Shown here one piece after another: positions 1-13,340 of a DNA stretch of 64,000 nucleotides. Under the pieces are notes generated by a model. It saw nothing but the letters and a program-made list of their open reading frames with translations. It did not search any database and had not been told where the DNA came from. Made by a program: the position numbers and the translations under genes. The stretch comes from Cristatella mucedo (Eukaryota; Bryozoa; Phylactolaemata; Cristatellidae): contig WPIO01000007.1 in the NCBI GenBank assembly GCA_009760855.2, positions 2,869,501 to 2,933,500 of the forward strand. Reading direction: 5' to 3'. The stretch's first letter is position 1, and each line of letters starts with the position of its first letter.

Positions 1-438
1 CACCCGCTTTTCGGAATCCAACAGTCTACCAATACCTCGTACAAACCTCAAATCCTTTGGAGAACGTGCATTTAGTTCGTATGCTCCCAAAGCCTCCCGA
101 CTCCCTCCCGACTTGCGTCAGAACATCCCCTGACCTGACCACATTTAAAAAGAACTTAAAAACGCACCTATTTAGGACAGCATTAAGTCGGTCCCTGTGA
201 TTCGTCCTTCACGTGCTTATGCGTGCTGACATTGTGCATGCTGCCACTAACCACATTTGTATGCTGACCCTGTGCATGTCACCCCTAACCATGTTATTCA
301 TCTTGTTAGTTTTTCAAGCATGATTTTACTTACCATTCAATTGCATTTCCCTTTACAGCAATTGTAAAGCGCCTAGAAAGAGATTAAGTTCTCTGAGGGC
401 GCTTTATCAAGTGCAGTATTATTATTATTATTATTATT
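1..438 (+). mobile_element. LINE 3' fragment, L2/CR1-like
   Basis: Enters from the left edge. Matches the C-terminal RT and 3' UTR of the copy at 18180-19642, ending in the stem-loop (AAAGCGCC ... GGCGCTTT) and (ATT)n at 421-438. Confidence 0.85.
421..438. repeat. (ATT)n at LINE 3' end
   Basis: Pure ATT repeat closing a LINE copy. Similar tails end the copies at 7672, 10073, 17237 and 19642. Confidence 0.9.
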
Positions 439-1349
439 CGGGAAGCTCAAGATGTAACTCGAACAGCATGTATTGCTCTAGGTTCTCTGAGACATCGAAT
501 GCCAGAAATGGTCAGAAATCGCCGATTGAAGAAGAAACCTAGTAACTAGAGCTCATTGACTTCCATGGTTTATTGAGTGTCAGGAGCCAAAGGCGGCCTA
601 CAGTCGCAAGCGATGTAGTATTGGTGTAGCTGCAACAATAAACTGCCATTGCAAGATGTAGAGTGACCATGTATGTGCTCATATGAACCTGGATCCTACT
701 TCATTGGCATCGCAAGAAACGTCCACCAGACTCACGGTCTTAACTCTGCAGCAAGAGGAAGAGTCTGCTGTAGTGCCGTGGTCTTTAACTTGACAATTGC
801 AGAAAAATCCAGCAAAAATTGAATACTGCTGAAGACTAAATTAGCATCATGCCTGCAAATTTTTGATGCTGTGAGATTGAGGCTTGCAAACTTCAAGGCC
901 ACATGTTGCTGCATGATGGTGGTGATTGACTGCTGTTGATTTTAGGCTTCTTGCGCTACTGTTCGAAGCACAAGTGGAGTTTAGTGAAGACATGTGACTA
1001 TTCTACCTGTGATAAACAGACTGTTCTTCCGCTTTGCCACACTTGGTTACGTCCTCGTGTTCGTATATAACGCAGGAATAATCTTGCATTCTGATATCTG
1101 ACCCCTACATAGCCAATATAGGCACATCTTCATTCTGTCCTGAATTTCCTGTCGCTGGTGCGATCTAACATAACCTTATGAACCTCATAAGATTAACATG
1201 CTCATCATTTCTGATTGACTGTGAATCTACAACCCTATGAACTTATATATCAACTTTGAAATATTGTAGGTCATGCAATCCAAAATTTCAATAATGACAC
1301 ATATATTTTACATTATTTATATTAAACATCCATGTAGCTTCACATAATG
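439..1349. other. No recognised feature
   Basis: Unique-looking DNA between LINE copies. Only short stop-rich frames. Confidence 0.5.
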
Positions 1350-2550
1350 TAATATTAATAATGCCTTTGATAAAGCGCCCTCAGAGAACTCAATCTCTCT
1401 CTAGGCGCTTTACATTTGCTGCAAAGAGAAACACGATTGAATGGTGAGTAATATCATGCTTGATAAGCAACATGAATAACATGGTTAGGGGTGACATGCA
1501 TAGGGTCAGCTTGCAAGCAAGTGTGGTTAGTGGCAGCATGCAGTGTCAGCAAACATAAGCACATAAAGGACGAATCACAGTGACCCAATAAATGCTGTCA
1601 TAATAGGTGTGTTTTAAAGTTTTTTTTAAATGAGGTCAAATCAGGGGATGTTGTGATGCAAGTCAGGAGTGAGTTCCAGGATTTGGGAGCATACGAACTA
1701 ACTGCACGGTCTCCAAAGGATTTGAGGTTTGTACGAGGTATTGGTAGACTGTTGGATTCCGAAAAGCAGGTGGTACGATGCTTGGCCTGGTGGGGGAGAA
1801 GATCTGAGGGGTAGGCTGGAGCCAAAGAGTGAAGTGACCTAAAAGTGAGCGACAAAACCTTGAAGTCGATCCGTTGCTTGACTGGTAGCCAGTGCAGGTC
1901 GGCGAGAAATGGTGTGATGTGGCAACTGCGCCGCTCACGACAGACAAGCCAAGCTGCGGAGTTTTGCACCAGCTGTAATCGCCTGATTGCACATGCCGGT
2001 AGGCCAGCAAGCATTGAGTTACAGAAGTCAAGACGGGATGTCACAAATGCATGCACAAACTAAGACGTGGTATCCTCATCTAAACCAACCCGAATTTTAG
2101 CAGTTTTATGTAGCTGAAAGTAGGCAGACTTGATTGTGGAGCTGATGTGGTCGTCTAGCGAGAGTTCTCTTTGGAACAGGACACCTAGATTTCGAGTTGA
2201 TTCAACAGGAGATATGCTGGCAGAGCCAATTTTGAGCGTCAGCCTTTCCAATTTCTGAATGACACTGGTATTTCCCATGACTAGTAAGTTAGTTTTATCA
2301 TCATTTAGTTTTAGAAAATTTGCTGCCATCCATGTGCAGATGTCATCAATGCATGCAGCAAGTGAGTTTAGAGAATTCGAGGTGCTCGAAGGCTGGCAGG
2401 GATCAAAGTAAAGGTACAACTGAGTGTCATCCGAATAGAAGTGAAAGTCTAGATTGCGCTTGGCAATCACATGAGCAAGAGGGAGAGTATAAACCGTGAA
2501 ATGAACCGGACCTATCACGAAGCCCTGAGCATGATAACTGAGCAAAGCTC
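1350..2550 (-). mobile_element. LINE copy, L2/CR1-like (antisense)
   Basis: Runs in reverse from an ATT-type tail and stem-loop near 1350-1420 to RT sequence at about 2550. On the minus strand it reads TVYTLPLAHVIAKRNLDFHF, SDDTQLYLYF and LKLNDDKTNLLVMG. The frame is broken around 2057-2060. Confidence 0.85.
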
Positions 2551-2579
2551 CACACAATAACTGTAATAACGATGACAGT

Positions 2580-3682
2580 ACGTTTGTACAGAGCCCTCAG
2601 ATAACTTGATCTCTTTCTAGGCCCTTAACATATGCTGTAAAGGAAGCATAATCAATGATTATTGGCAATATTCAACTGTCAACAAGCAAATCGTCGTTAG
2701 AGGTGACATGCAGCATGTAAAGATGGTTAGTGGCAGCATGCACAGTGTCAGCATGCATAACCCCACAGAGGAAAAATCAATAGGACCCACTAGATGCAGT
2801 GACAAATAGGTGCGTCTAAGCTTCTTTTCAAATTTCGTCAAGTCAGGGCATATCGTGATGTCATTCAGGGTAGTGAGTTCCAAGCTTTGGGGGGCAGCAA
2901 AGCCAAAAGCATGCTCTCCAAAGAATTTGAGGTTCGTATGCAATGATTTAAGTGAGAAAAACCGTTGAGACCATGCTTTGCGGGTTGGAGAGTAGTTCTA
3001 ACAGCTAGGTTGAAGCTACAGAACGAAGTGGCCTAAAAATGAGTGACAGAAATTTGACGTTAATTTGCATCTTGATTGGGAGCCAGTTCAGGTCTGCAAG
3101 AAATAGTGTGATGCGGCAACTGTAGCACTCACAACAGACCAACCTAATAGCTGGAGAGTTTTACACCAACTGTAAGCGCCTAATTGCACACATTGGTAGA
3201 ATAGCAAGCAGTGAGTTGCAGAAGTCGAGACGGGATGGTACAAACGTATGGACCCATTTTTGGCTATATTTATGCAGGCCAGAATACTTGCAACGTTACG
3301 TAGCTAAATGTATGCAGACTTGACTGTGAAGCTGCGGTCGTCTAGCCAAAGGTTGCTTTGGAAATGGACACATAGATTTCGTGCAGATGCAAAAATAGAT
3401 AAGCTTCTGGAAGAGCCAATCTGAAGTGCTAAGCTCTCTAATTTCATAGTCACACCTGATTTTACCAGAACTAGTAAGTTGGCTTTATCATCATTCAGTT
3501 TGAGAATGTTTGCTGCCATCCATGTGTGGATGTTAGCATACAAGCAGCAGGGGTCTTCAGAAAATTCGAAGTGCCCGAGGGCTGGGAGGGATCAAAGCAA
3601 AGGTACAACTGCGTGTCGTCTGCAAAGAAAAAAGAACGCATAGATTGTGTTTGGCGATCGCATCAGCAAGAAGGAGTGCAAG
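2580..3682 (-). mobile_element. LINE copy, diverged (antisense)
   Basis: A second antisense copy lies just beyond the first. It has a decayed stem-loop (about 2595-2650), FFGEHAFGFAAPQSLEL, then TWMAANILKLNDDKANLLVL on the minus strand. Several frameshifts and stops make it older than its neighbour. Confidence 0.75.
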
Positions 3683-6061
3683 GATCTGCACAAAGAAACG
3701 GATCAATTAAAGAGCTCCGAGGTACCCATACTCCAGTGGTTCCTCGGATGAATTGATTAGTACGCTGGTGCAAGGATGTGATAACACTTGTTAGCCAGTC
3801 AGTGAATCTTGAAATCGATTTGATTGTTGATTATGGTTAGTGAATTTGCAGTTACTGCTTGTGAATTATGCTGAGAAGCCGGACAATAATGAATTTTACC
3901 TCATGGGCTAAAACAGATTGACTCCGTATAAAATTGCAACAGTTCAATAACGATACTCCTTGCTAAAACATCTATGGTTGCTATTTTCTGGAAACCAAAG
4001 TGAGAAGACCATATGAATTACCTATATAAAGATCTTACGCGAATACTTTAAGATGCGAAACTTTTTAAAAGTAATTTCCATCAGTTAGATCTGACGTTAA
4101 ATAACCAGCTAAATACTGTCAAAGAAAAACGTGGAGATGAGAATGATTAAATTATATGTGTCTTACATAAAAGAGCCTCAAAATGTTTTGATACACTAAT
4201 TTTCACTGACTTAAAACTGGTTTCTAAGTTTGTAGACTAATTTTATTCCGCTTCTAGCCTGAAGCTGCACGATTTTTTTTTCTCACGTTTGGTCGCTGTC
4301 ACATCTTGTCCGAAGGCATGCAAGAGATCCTCGGATATTCTAAGATGGCTGATCTCATCGTCTGATGCCACAGAACACCCTTTAGTTTTACAAGGGGAAA
4401 AGTGAGGGAGTCTGCAATGTTGAACAAATATATATTTTATCAGCCATTGAGGGTAATCAAGGTTCTCGCCCATCCGTGACTGAAGTGAGTCCAACATTTT
4501 TGCAGAACTGATGGGGTCCTGCATAAGTTAATTTAAAGTTATCGTTGATGCGTACATTTTAAATAAATTTTTCTAGAGTTATTCGTACAGAATATTGCAT
4601 TAGTTGCTCTGCTTTTTCATTAGTGCATATACTTTTTTCGGACTGCCATTAAAAAGCAATAGCCTGCACAGATTATTCGAACTTCTATAGCTGCTGCCCT
4701 CGGTACACTCACAAATTTGCTGTATGCGTACCATTTTCAAGAATGCACCTACTGCATACATGCTGCGGTGCTTCCAATGTGCATACATGAGCTGTATGAG
4801 TTTTTTAGATACGAATTAAAACAAGTTTAGCCAAATAGTTTGGGAAAGCTTTGTGTAACTCGTATAGTCGACAGTTCCCAGGTTACAAATAGGCTCTGCC
4901 AACATCTACTTTGTGGCCTAAGAACGGAATTTGAGTGTTCTGTACGTAAATGACGTTTCGCAAGATGACCATAACCACTTCAAAGTCAAGTTTGCCCATA
5001 TTTGGCCGCTGTATGCAACTAAAAATGTTCAGGCTTACTTGGATAGGGCCGCCTCGGCAAAGATAGAGCATGCATTTATGGTAACCCCATCTGTGCTCCT
5101 ATAATTCTCCTGAATGTCTCTCTGCTACTTCAATAAAATGCTTAGATATGGTGAGAAGCTAGTTAGCCAGGCATGTCCGTCCCGAGCGTAACAGCTGTCC
5201 CCTTAGCCACTACTTGGCAGCCGGCACCTGGCTTCCAACCGAGCAGGTGGTTGTGGCACATCCGGTGCAGCAGATGAGCAGCCCTCGATGGCTCCGGCTC
5301 CTCACCCTGCTGAGATGCCACCTTAGTGCACCTTAATTCTCCAATCGCTCTATTCTCTATTCGCTCCGGATTCATTCTGGTTGCTTGGATTTCTCGCAAA
5401 TGAAAATAAAATATTTTGACGACCACGCTTCTGCTCATACTCATCTAAAGCATGCAAATGGCTGAGATCGTGACACTCCCTCATTTGACCACATCGTTAT
5501 AACATTTGTGTCTTCCACGTGATCAGTGAATTGTGTGATTTTATGCACTGGGACTATTCGTGTTGTGGTCTGCTATCGCATGATACCTACTTCCCTACGC
5601 CTACGTGAAGATTCTTGAATGCAGCAGTTATCCTAATGTTCCTTACAAATTCATCTTCATTATAGAATCTTACAAGCGTAATTAGGAATACAAATGTTTG
5701 CAAATTTGCATTACTGCTTGTTCTTGGAAGACCAGAAAATACTATTTATATCCAAGTGTATGTACTTCAATCTACCGTGAGTCCCAGCACTTTGCAGAAG
5801 AAGTCTTAATGAAAACTTCAATTCAAGTCAAGTCTTAATGAAAACTGTCTCACTATGAAACTATTGATAAAAGCATCTCGGAGAAGGCTCCTCCATTTCC
5901 TTTTAACAGGAGTCAAGAAAAAAAATTTGTTTTCCCAGAGGAAATTCTAACTCAGTCTGACTTTCAGAAATTCGCGTAAGAAGTAAAGTGGTTGATCATT
6001 ACATTGGATTTTGGCTTTTGCTCCATTCCCGCAAGACACCCAATCATAAGCACAAGAATAA
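3683..6061. other. No recognised feature
   Basis: Mixed composition. Two 93-codon minus-strand frames (4243-4524, 5163-5444) have no recognisable domain and no supporting splice context. Confidence 0.45.
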
Positions 6062-6200
6062 GAACTCTCCACGACCACGAGGTCGCGGAGAGTTCGAATC
6101 CAGCAGCCGATCCTTTATTTCCAACTGCAGACGGTAGTAAGAGCAGCTAAGGCTTTTCTGCGGTTTTAAAAATGAGGCTATTAAATTGGCTAATAATATT
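6062..6200 (+). mobile_element. SINE family 1, decayed copy
   Basis: Box B-like AGTTCGAATCC, then CGATCCTTTATTTCC, AAGGCTTTTCTG and GAGGCTATTAAATTGGCTAA, colinear with the copy at 19005-19181. Box A region is degraded. Confidence 0.6.
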
Positions 6201-6397
6201 GTTATTTTCATCACCTAGTGTCCGAACGTAGGGAGCTTTTGCCTTCTGAATCGCTGGCGGTGCAGATGCAGCACACACCATGCATCATTAAACAGGCGAT
6301 ACAGTTAATTCTGGAAATAGTTGCGAAGTTGATCATCTTTTGTGTGCCTGCAAGAGCAGACATTGGCTGGAAAAATTAGTCAGTACTCTTCTACAGA

Positions 6398-6446
6398 CAG
6401 AGAGTGAGAGAGAGAGTGAGAGAGAGAGAGAGAGAATCGAGAGAGA
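6398..6446. repeat. GA-rich simple repeat
   Basis: Imperfect (GA)n with GTGAGA and GAATCGA interruptions. Confidence 0.8.
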
Positions 6447-7382
6447 GAATCGAGAAAGTACGAGGAGTTCCGGTCGGTTGTCATTCGTCCTCAGGCTTCA
6501 AGCGCCTCTGCATACGTCGCTCTTATTCACGGCAAGGATTGGTTTCTCGCTTACCCTTCTTTCAAAAATGGCCGACGAATGCTACAGCCTGAACGATTGC
6601 TCAGCTGATTGTCTCCATTTTGGAGACCGTAGCAGCAATTTTTATAATGGCAGGACCTCGGTCGGTCTCGCCTAGGCTGAATATCTTTTTATTCTTTTCA
6701 TCCGGTACCGGAGGTAATGCAACAGCCATATCCATCATGCTTGTCTGCCAGAGCTACTCGGTCTGACATTTTGATTGATTCCACGAAGCGGCTTTTCGAT
6801 TTAGCTCTTCATGGAAACATTAATGCGAATACTTACGAGTCGATCAGTTATTCGACTACCGATTACCGGGTGGGTCTCCTTTAGAATCGCAGACAGACTG
6901 GCTAATATGGGTTCATGACGAAGGTGATGGACTGACTTCGGTCACGGATGGGCGAGAAACTTTGTTAACCTCACTTCGTGAAAAATGGTCCACAGTGCAG
7001 ACTCAGCCACTTTATTCGTTGTAAAGTAAATGGTGTATGGTAAATGGTGTCTTGTGGCACACGTCCCGAAAAATCAAGAATACTAGAATACCTATGGCTC
7101 CCTGCATGCTTTAGGGCTAGCTCTGATGCAACTATACGTGAGAAAAAAGCAATCGTCTAGCTTCAGCCTGGAAGCTGAATAAATGTAGTCTATCTGCTTA
7201 AAGACCATTTTGGGCTGGATACCCGTGAAGACTGTCTCGAAAAACATTTGGAGGCAATCGTGTGTACAACGCATTTAGTTTGACCAGTCTCATCTACACT
7301 TCTTTTCTTTGACCATATCTAACTGGCAATTTTACATCATGCCTAATTGACGGAAATTACGTCTACAAGTTTAAAGCACATC
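6447..7382. other. No recognised feature
   Basis: No coding, repeat or RNA signal identified. Confidence 0.5.
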
Positions 7383-7628
7383 TGTTTGTGACAGGATGTA
7401 GTGGGTCCGTTTGATTATTTCTTTGTGTGCTTATGCGTGCTGACACTGTGCCTGCAGCTACTAACCACATCAGCATGTTGACCGTGTGCCAGTCACATCT
7501 AGCGATGTCATGCTTGATGACATTGGAAATGTTACCAGTAATCATTTGGTCACGATTTGTTGACAGTATTTTTAAAGTGCCTCGGAAAAAGTTAAGTTCT
7601 CTGAGGGTTCCAAATGAATGTATTATTA

Positions 7629-7672
<44 letters not shown>
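7383..7672 (+). mobile_element. LINE 3' end fragment
   Basis: Matches the LINE 3' UTR (CTTATGCGTGCTGACACTGTG), a decayed stem-loop (AAAGTGCC ... GAGGG) and a long (ATT)n at about 7619-7672. Confidence 0.75.
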
Positions 7673-8089
7673 ATCCACCGTCTGACGGCCCCGTCATAAC
7701 GAATCTTTTTGCCAATGCAAAAGCAGCATAGGAATCGGGAAGCTAATGCAGCCGATTTTATCCAACACAATATCTATGACAAGCCACATCAATGCAGGTC
7801 TCGATATACATTGACATAATTCCACCAGGTCCACGACAACCCAGTGGTAACTTGAAATTGTGTTCCGTCCGTAGACTCAAGCCAACTCCAGCTTGCGGAT
7901 CAGTTTTGAACAATTGAACGCAAATGTAAGGCGTGTGGGGCTGTCGGATTTCGGGTACATCTCTACTCTGTCTCTCTTTTCAGCATACAACTCCTGGCTG
8001 CTAGCACTGGGTAGAACAGACGAAGCAAAGGCACACAACAGCTTGGCTGGTGACATCCTGCAAAGCACCAGCTGCGATCATCCGGAGGA

Positions 8090-8193
8090 AGGGTCCTTCA
8101 TGTGCATGTACCTGCTTACAGTGTGCCTGCTGCTTGCGGATGTTACCACCTACCTAACGTTTGCTAACAGTTTACATGCTTAGTAAAGTGCCT

Positions 8194-8270
<77 letters not shown>

Positions 8271-8322
8271 TTCAATGAGGGTGGTAGACAAATTTATTGT
8301 TGTATTATTATTATTATTATTA
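8090..8322 (+). mobile_element. LINE 3' end with (GA)n expansion in its stem-loop
   Basis: Decayed LINE 3' UTR, then AAAGTGCCTAGAGAGAGA passing into a (GA)n tract at 8194-8270, then ATTCAATGAGGGTGGT and an ATT-repeat tail. The tract occupies the place of the loop-strand purines of the normal 3' end. Confidence 0.6.
8194..8270. repeat. (GA)n microsatellite
   Basis: Nearly pure GA tract embedded in a LINE 3' end. Confidence 0.92.
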
Positions 8323-8816
8323 ATGGTCTCACTCTCTGCCGTCAAATCGGATAAGATAAGGCTGACTTCCACATGTGCATGGTCAACTGACATAACGAAC
8401 CTATTCACAATCGAGTTGGCTACGACCATCTCAAAATCAACATAAAAGCCGAGTGTGTGCATGCTAGTACGAGAGCAGGTCTGCGAGTTCGATCCAGGCC
8501 GTGGAGAAGCCGTAGTCGGTAGCTCCACAGACCATGCTGGTAGAGAGGCCGAAGCATCGATGGAGCATCCCACTAACAAATCATTGTGATGGCATGCCAG
8601 ATTGATTTTCTAACAGAGTTGCCAGTGGAGACCTGGGAAAAATAATTAGCAAATAGCGCCAGCTCTACAGATCCCAGCACGTTCCAGTAGAATGACGCGG
8701 CTGTGAGAATCTTCATACAAGCCTCCCATATAATAACGAGCTTTGGATTTCACGCTTGAGTGCATTCAATGATGAACCTCTTTGCACTCTAACTCGGCAC
8801 CGCGAGCTGCTGCACA
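8323..8816. other. No firm feature; possible tRNA-like remnant
   Basis: A box B-like GAGTTCGATCC at about 8487 may be a decayed SINE, but no box A or body could be aligned. Confidence 0.3.
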
Positions 8817-8864
8817 CTCCAGCAGCAGCAGCAACAGCAGAAGCAGCAGCAGAAGCAGCAGCCG
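8817..8864. repeat. CAG-type triplet repeat
   Basis: CAG/GCA triplets with AAC and GAA variants, just before a LINE copy. Confidence 0.8.
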
Positions 8865-8879
8865 CATTCATTGAACCAA

Positions 8880-8894
8880 TTTTTTTCATAGTTT

Positions 8895-8949
<55 letters not shown>

Positions 8950-10073
8950 CTGATGTGATTGCCAAGCAAAATATAGGCTTTCACTTCTATGCGAGTGACA
9001 CTCAGTTGTACCTTTGCTTTGATCCCTCCCAGCATTCGAGTTCCTCAAATTCGCTCAACTCACTTGCTACATGCATTGATGACATCCGCACATGGATGGC
9101 AGCAGATTTTCTAAAACTAAACGATGATAAAGCTAAATTACTAGTTATGGGCAAACCCAGTCCGATTCAAAGATTGGAAAGGCTGACGCTCAAAATTGGC
9201 TCTGCCAGCATATCTCCTGTTGAATCAGCTCGAAATCTAGGTGTCTTGTTCCAAAGTGACCTCTCGTTAGACAACCACACCAGCTCCACAGTCAAATCTG
9301 CTTACTTTCAGCTACATAAAATTGCTAAAATTCGGGCTTGTTTAGATAAGGATACCACGTCTAAGATTGTCTATGCATTTGCGACATCCCGTCTTGACTT
9401 CTGCAACTTACTGCTTACTGGCCTACCAGCATGTGCAATCAGGCGATTACAGCTGGTGCTAAACTCCACAGCTAGACTTGTTTGTCGTGAGTATCGCAGT
9501 TGCCACATCACACCACTTCTCGTGACCTGCACTGGCTCCCAGTCAAGCAACGGATTGACTTCAAGGTTTGTCACTCACTTTTAGGTCACTTCATTCTTTG
9601 GCTCCAGCCTATCTCTCAGATCTACTCCCTCACCAGGCCAAGCATCGTACCACCTGCTTTTCGTAATCCAACAGCTTACCTCGTACAGACCTCAAATTCT
9701 TTGGAGACCGTGCATTTAGTTCGTATGCTACCAAAGCCTGGAACTTCCTCCCGACATGCGTCAGAACATCCCCTCACTTGACCACATTTAAACAGAATTT
9801 AAAACACGCCTATTTAAGACAGCATTTAGTGGGTCCCTGTGATTCGTCCTTCATGTGCTTATGTGTGCTGACACTGTGCATGCTGCCACTAACCACATTT
9901 GCATGCTGACCCTGTATAGGTCACCCCTAACCATGCTATTCATTTGTTTATCAAGCATGATATTACTCACCATTCAATTGCATTTCCCTTTGCAGCAAAT
10001 GTAAAGCGCCTAGAGAGAAATTGAGTTCTCTGAGGGCGCTTTATCAAGTGCATTATTATAATTATTATTATTA
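8880..10073 (+). mobile_element. LINE copy with (CT)n inside the RT frame
   Basis: Starts at TTTATACTCTC, expanded to (CT)n at 8898-8947, then reads HFYASDTQLYLCFDP (catalytic block altered), LKLNDDKAKLLVMG and [21 protein letters not shown] frameshift lies near 9520. The 3' end has the stem-loop and an (ATT)n tail. Confidence 0.87.
8898..8947. repeat. (CT)n microsatellite inside a LINE RT frame
   Basis: Pure CT tract replacing ACTCTCCCTCTCGCTG of the intact LINE copy at 18310. Confidence 0.92.
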
Positions 10074-12779
10074 GCTTTCCACAATTTCAGTGTACTTATA
10101 AATCTACACTATTGTTCGAAAATTCATGGGTATTTATTTTTTTGGCAGCAAATGACTTTTGACTTAAGCAACTTCTGCTTTTGAATGGCAGACGTTTCCA
10201 AATGTGGAACTAGCAGTAGTGTGCTTTCCAGCCTGTGTCCGAACGTTCATCCTTCAATAGACCCAGTACCGCACTGGCCCGAGCACCCAGAGTGCTGTCT
10301 CCGGATAGGGATCGGCAGTCTCCAGGAGAGAGCAGCAAGTCAAACAGCGAGCCAAACAGGCTGCAGATCATGCTACAAAAATGTCGCATAGGGGAAAAAT
10401 CAATGCTCCCCCTACGATTAATACTTCACCTATCTGATCACAGTCCTTCTTCCTACCCATTCTTATGCTGAGCTTCTGATATCTGTGCTTATGAAAAAGA
10501 ACTTATCGCATACAAGTGTTAAAGTAGCAGATCGGAATGAGCATAGCCTACTTGTTTTTAACTTCTTTCGTCGGCAAGATGGGCTTCACTTCTGGAAAAA
10601 TATCGGTTGTCTAATTTAGGCTGTAAGAATCATCTGCAACTCAAATTATTGGTGCAAATGATTGGCAGACGGCTCATTCGTGAGCCTCAAAGGCGTGAGC
10701 GACTGAGAAACGAGCTGAAGTTCCTGATTAAGTTCCTAAATCAGCTCAATCCGTGCACTTCGAAGAGGATTCCGCCAACGTCAACATGCTGCTTAATGTC
10801 TTGCAGTGTGGCGACGGTGGCTGGAAAATCGTCGGAGACTTCGAATGGTATTATTCCCAACGGGCCTCCAAAGGTAGAGTGACGATTTGTTCCTGCTTTT
10901 GTTGCCTATGGTTAGCCAGGATACTAATGCACGTTATCAAAGCAGGAAATAGTCACAGCGGACCGCGAGCTATGCTGGGAAGGGCAGCATCAATCAAGTG
11001 GGAGCCGCTGCTGGTTGCTGGGAAAGTGCTGATGCCTTTACTGAACATCGAGCTAAGCCTAGATTGCACATTAACTTAAGCCTAATTTAGCAATTTTCCA
11101 AAGCCTCTTGACATCGGCTCGGCAGATTCCGACTTTTCAAGTGCGGCGCCAACGTGTCTTTTCACCACTGTCGGATCATTGCCGGTAACTTCGCTAGAAA
11201 TTCGCAGGAACATCAGAGCGTGGATTGCATAGAATTCACGGCGGCGGCGGCGGCGGCGGCGGCGAGCATTCGATCAAATGAAGCAGCTTGGAACGATTTC
11301 TTTGAGGTCAAGGTCAAGGTTTTCAATCTAGGCGACAACAACGCTGAAAACTATAACCAGCAGCTCTGACGATGAACTGAAGCCGAAATTGAATGCAATG
11401 TCTACTTTAAAGTCCAGATCCTTAATATGCTCATGTTGGAAAATGAAAGGAGAACATTGGAGCTTACTCGGAGCGTTTAAGTGAGTGATTTCACTGGGAT
11501 AAACTAAACTTTCAACGTCGTTACACAAATAAGGTACAAGGAACGACGAGGAGTACGCTCAGAGAATTTCCCGGGAATCCGCTCGGTAAAAGAACCACAA
11601 TTACAGAGCGCCCACCCGTTCCTGAGCTCTTTTAATTGTCATCTTACATTGCTTCAGAGTGAATACAGGTGAATTGTCATTGGCTGGTGTCATTTCAGAC
11701 TTATTAAGATTCACAAGGTGTAAATCTGTCATTTTTCTGATAGGAAACTGTCTGATTTCAAGTTATCACCGTCCTGGTCATATAAGCAATGTTTGTGGGG
11801 AATAGTTGCCATCTTCTATATTAACAAGGCATACGCAATCAGAAAACAAAACATTAAACCAGTTTCAAAAGTGTGTTACATGGCTTAATTTGTGATAAAT
11901 TCCACTAAATTTTGCTTAATACAGTAACATTTAACTCGCCATACCGACGCATAATCCTAGTATTTTGTTCTGCCATCTTGTAATTATTGTTTCACTTCAA
12001 TACCTACTTTCTTAAAATAGGGAAAAATCAGCAGAAATGTGTCAGCCAAAAATAATTATAAAATAAAAAATTTGAGCGAATATAAATCTAGAAGGAAGTT
12101 TATTAAAATGCTATTAATTTATCGAAGTACACTCAAAGTGTTTACGGAGGAAAGTCCAAGCGGTTGGGAGTTACACATCCGCCCTATGAGTATTCTCTTC
12201 AATGGAGCGCATTTATTGATTATTCTCATTTAATAATGGAAGCATGAATACACAAATTTTCGTGAACAACAAAAGTAAAATTTGCCATATTTCGTTGTAA
12301 TCATAGCTGATATAATAACCTGCTGATGACCTGTAAGAATTTGACTCTACATTTTCATTAATGCCCTTGATTTACCAAAGTATGCACCAAGTCTTTAAAG
12401 GATACAACAAACAAGATGAGTTTACAAGCAGAAAAAAATAGCAAAGCCACGTAGAATTAAAACTAAAAATACAGCCTTCACTTTTTTAATTGAATTGCAT
12501 TCGAGGGTGCCGATCATGAAATCCTTCTTATCCTTCTTAATCCAATAAATCCTTCTTAATTCAATACTTCTTGAGCTCCCGCCATCTCATTAGGGCGCAG
12601 TTTCAATAAATTTGGTGGTGCTACTTTACCAGGAAATTATTAATAAAACTTTTAAATTGCCACCACTATTGAGCTAGTTAAGGAAACAAAAAATTACCGT
12701 CGATCTATTTCTATGTCCCTTTCACTTTCCACTGTAAATTCTTTGTTGCCAATGTAATTGCCCGGAATAATCCATCTTG
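10074..12779. other. No recognised gene
   Basis: Apart from a short (GGC)n run, nothing was identified. The frames at 10185-11079 show no domain or exon signature. Increasingly AT-rich after 11600. Confidence 0.45.
11239..11264. repeat. (GGC)n triplet repeat
   Basis: Short pure GGC run in otherwise featureless DNA. Confidence 0.8.
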
Positions 12780-13340
12780 ACTTTGGCATTTCTGCTGGTG
12801 ACACTCAGCTACAAGTGTGACTTGATCCTTCTCTGTATTCCAGTAAGTAATACCATCTCAAACTTTTCGGAAGCCCATTGCAAAAATTTGAAATTTTGCA
12901 GCAGCCAACTTTCTTCAAGTAAACGGCAGTACCATTAACCTGAAAGCAATAGTACAAAATTTAACCTCGTTGTCAGCTGGACAGCCGCGCCCTCAAAATC
13001 AAATAAATTAGAACCTTCAAGTAGACCCTGTACGGAAACTAGGTGTCCTTTTTAGTGAACAACCTTTGCTTTTAGCTGACCACATCAGCTTTACTTTGTC
13101 CATTGATGTAATTTGGATACATGACATTAAAATAGTTCGGGCCCAACATTACAAGCATAAGAGCACTAGAGCCAAGTTAGTCAGTGCATTTGTTTAAGTG
13201 CCGTATGAACTTTGTTCATGACAACTAAGAACTTATTCCACATCGAGCAATATAAAAACTACTGACGTTTTGAACTCCGCAGCTCGGTTTGTTTGTCATG
13301 AACGTCGTACCTAACATATTGCACTGCTTATCACTAACGG
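12780..13340 (+). mobile_element. Old LINE remnant
   Basis: Recognisable but heavily decayed: TTTCTGCTGGTGACACTCAG (the YADDTQ block), VRKLGVLF-like sequence near 13035 and TSAFTLSI-like sequence near 13085. Many stops and indels. No tail seen. Confidence 0.6.

Noticed and set aside
4243-4524. 93-codon minus-strand frame
   Set aside because: No recognisable domain, no exon signals, and no neighbouring coding evidence.
5163-5444. 93-codon minus-strand frame
   Set aside because: Not recognised. It may be decayed repeat, but I could not support a gene.
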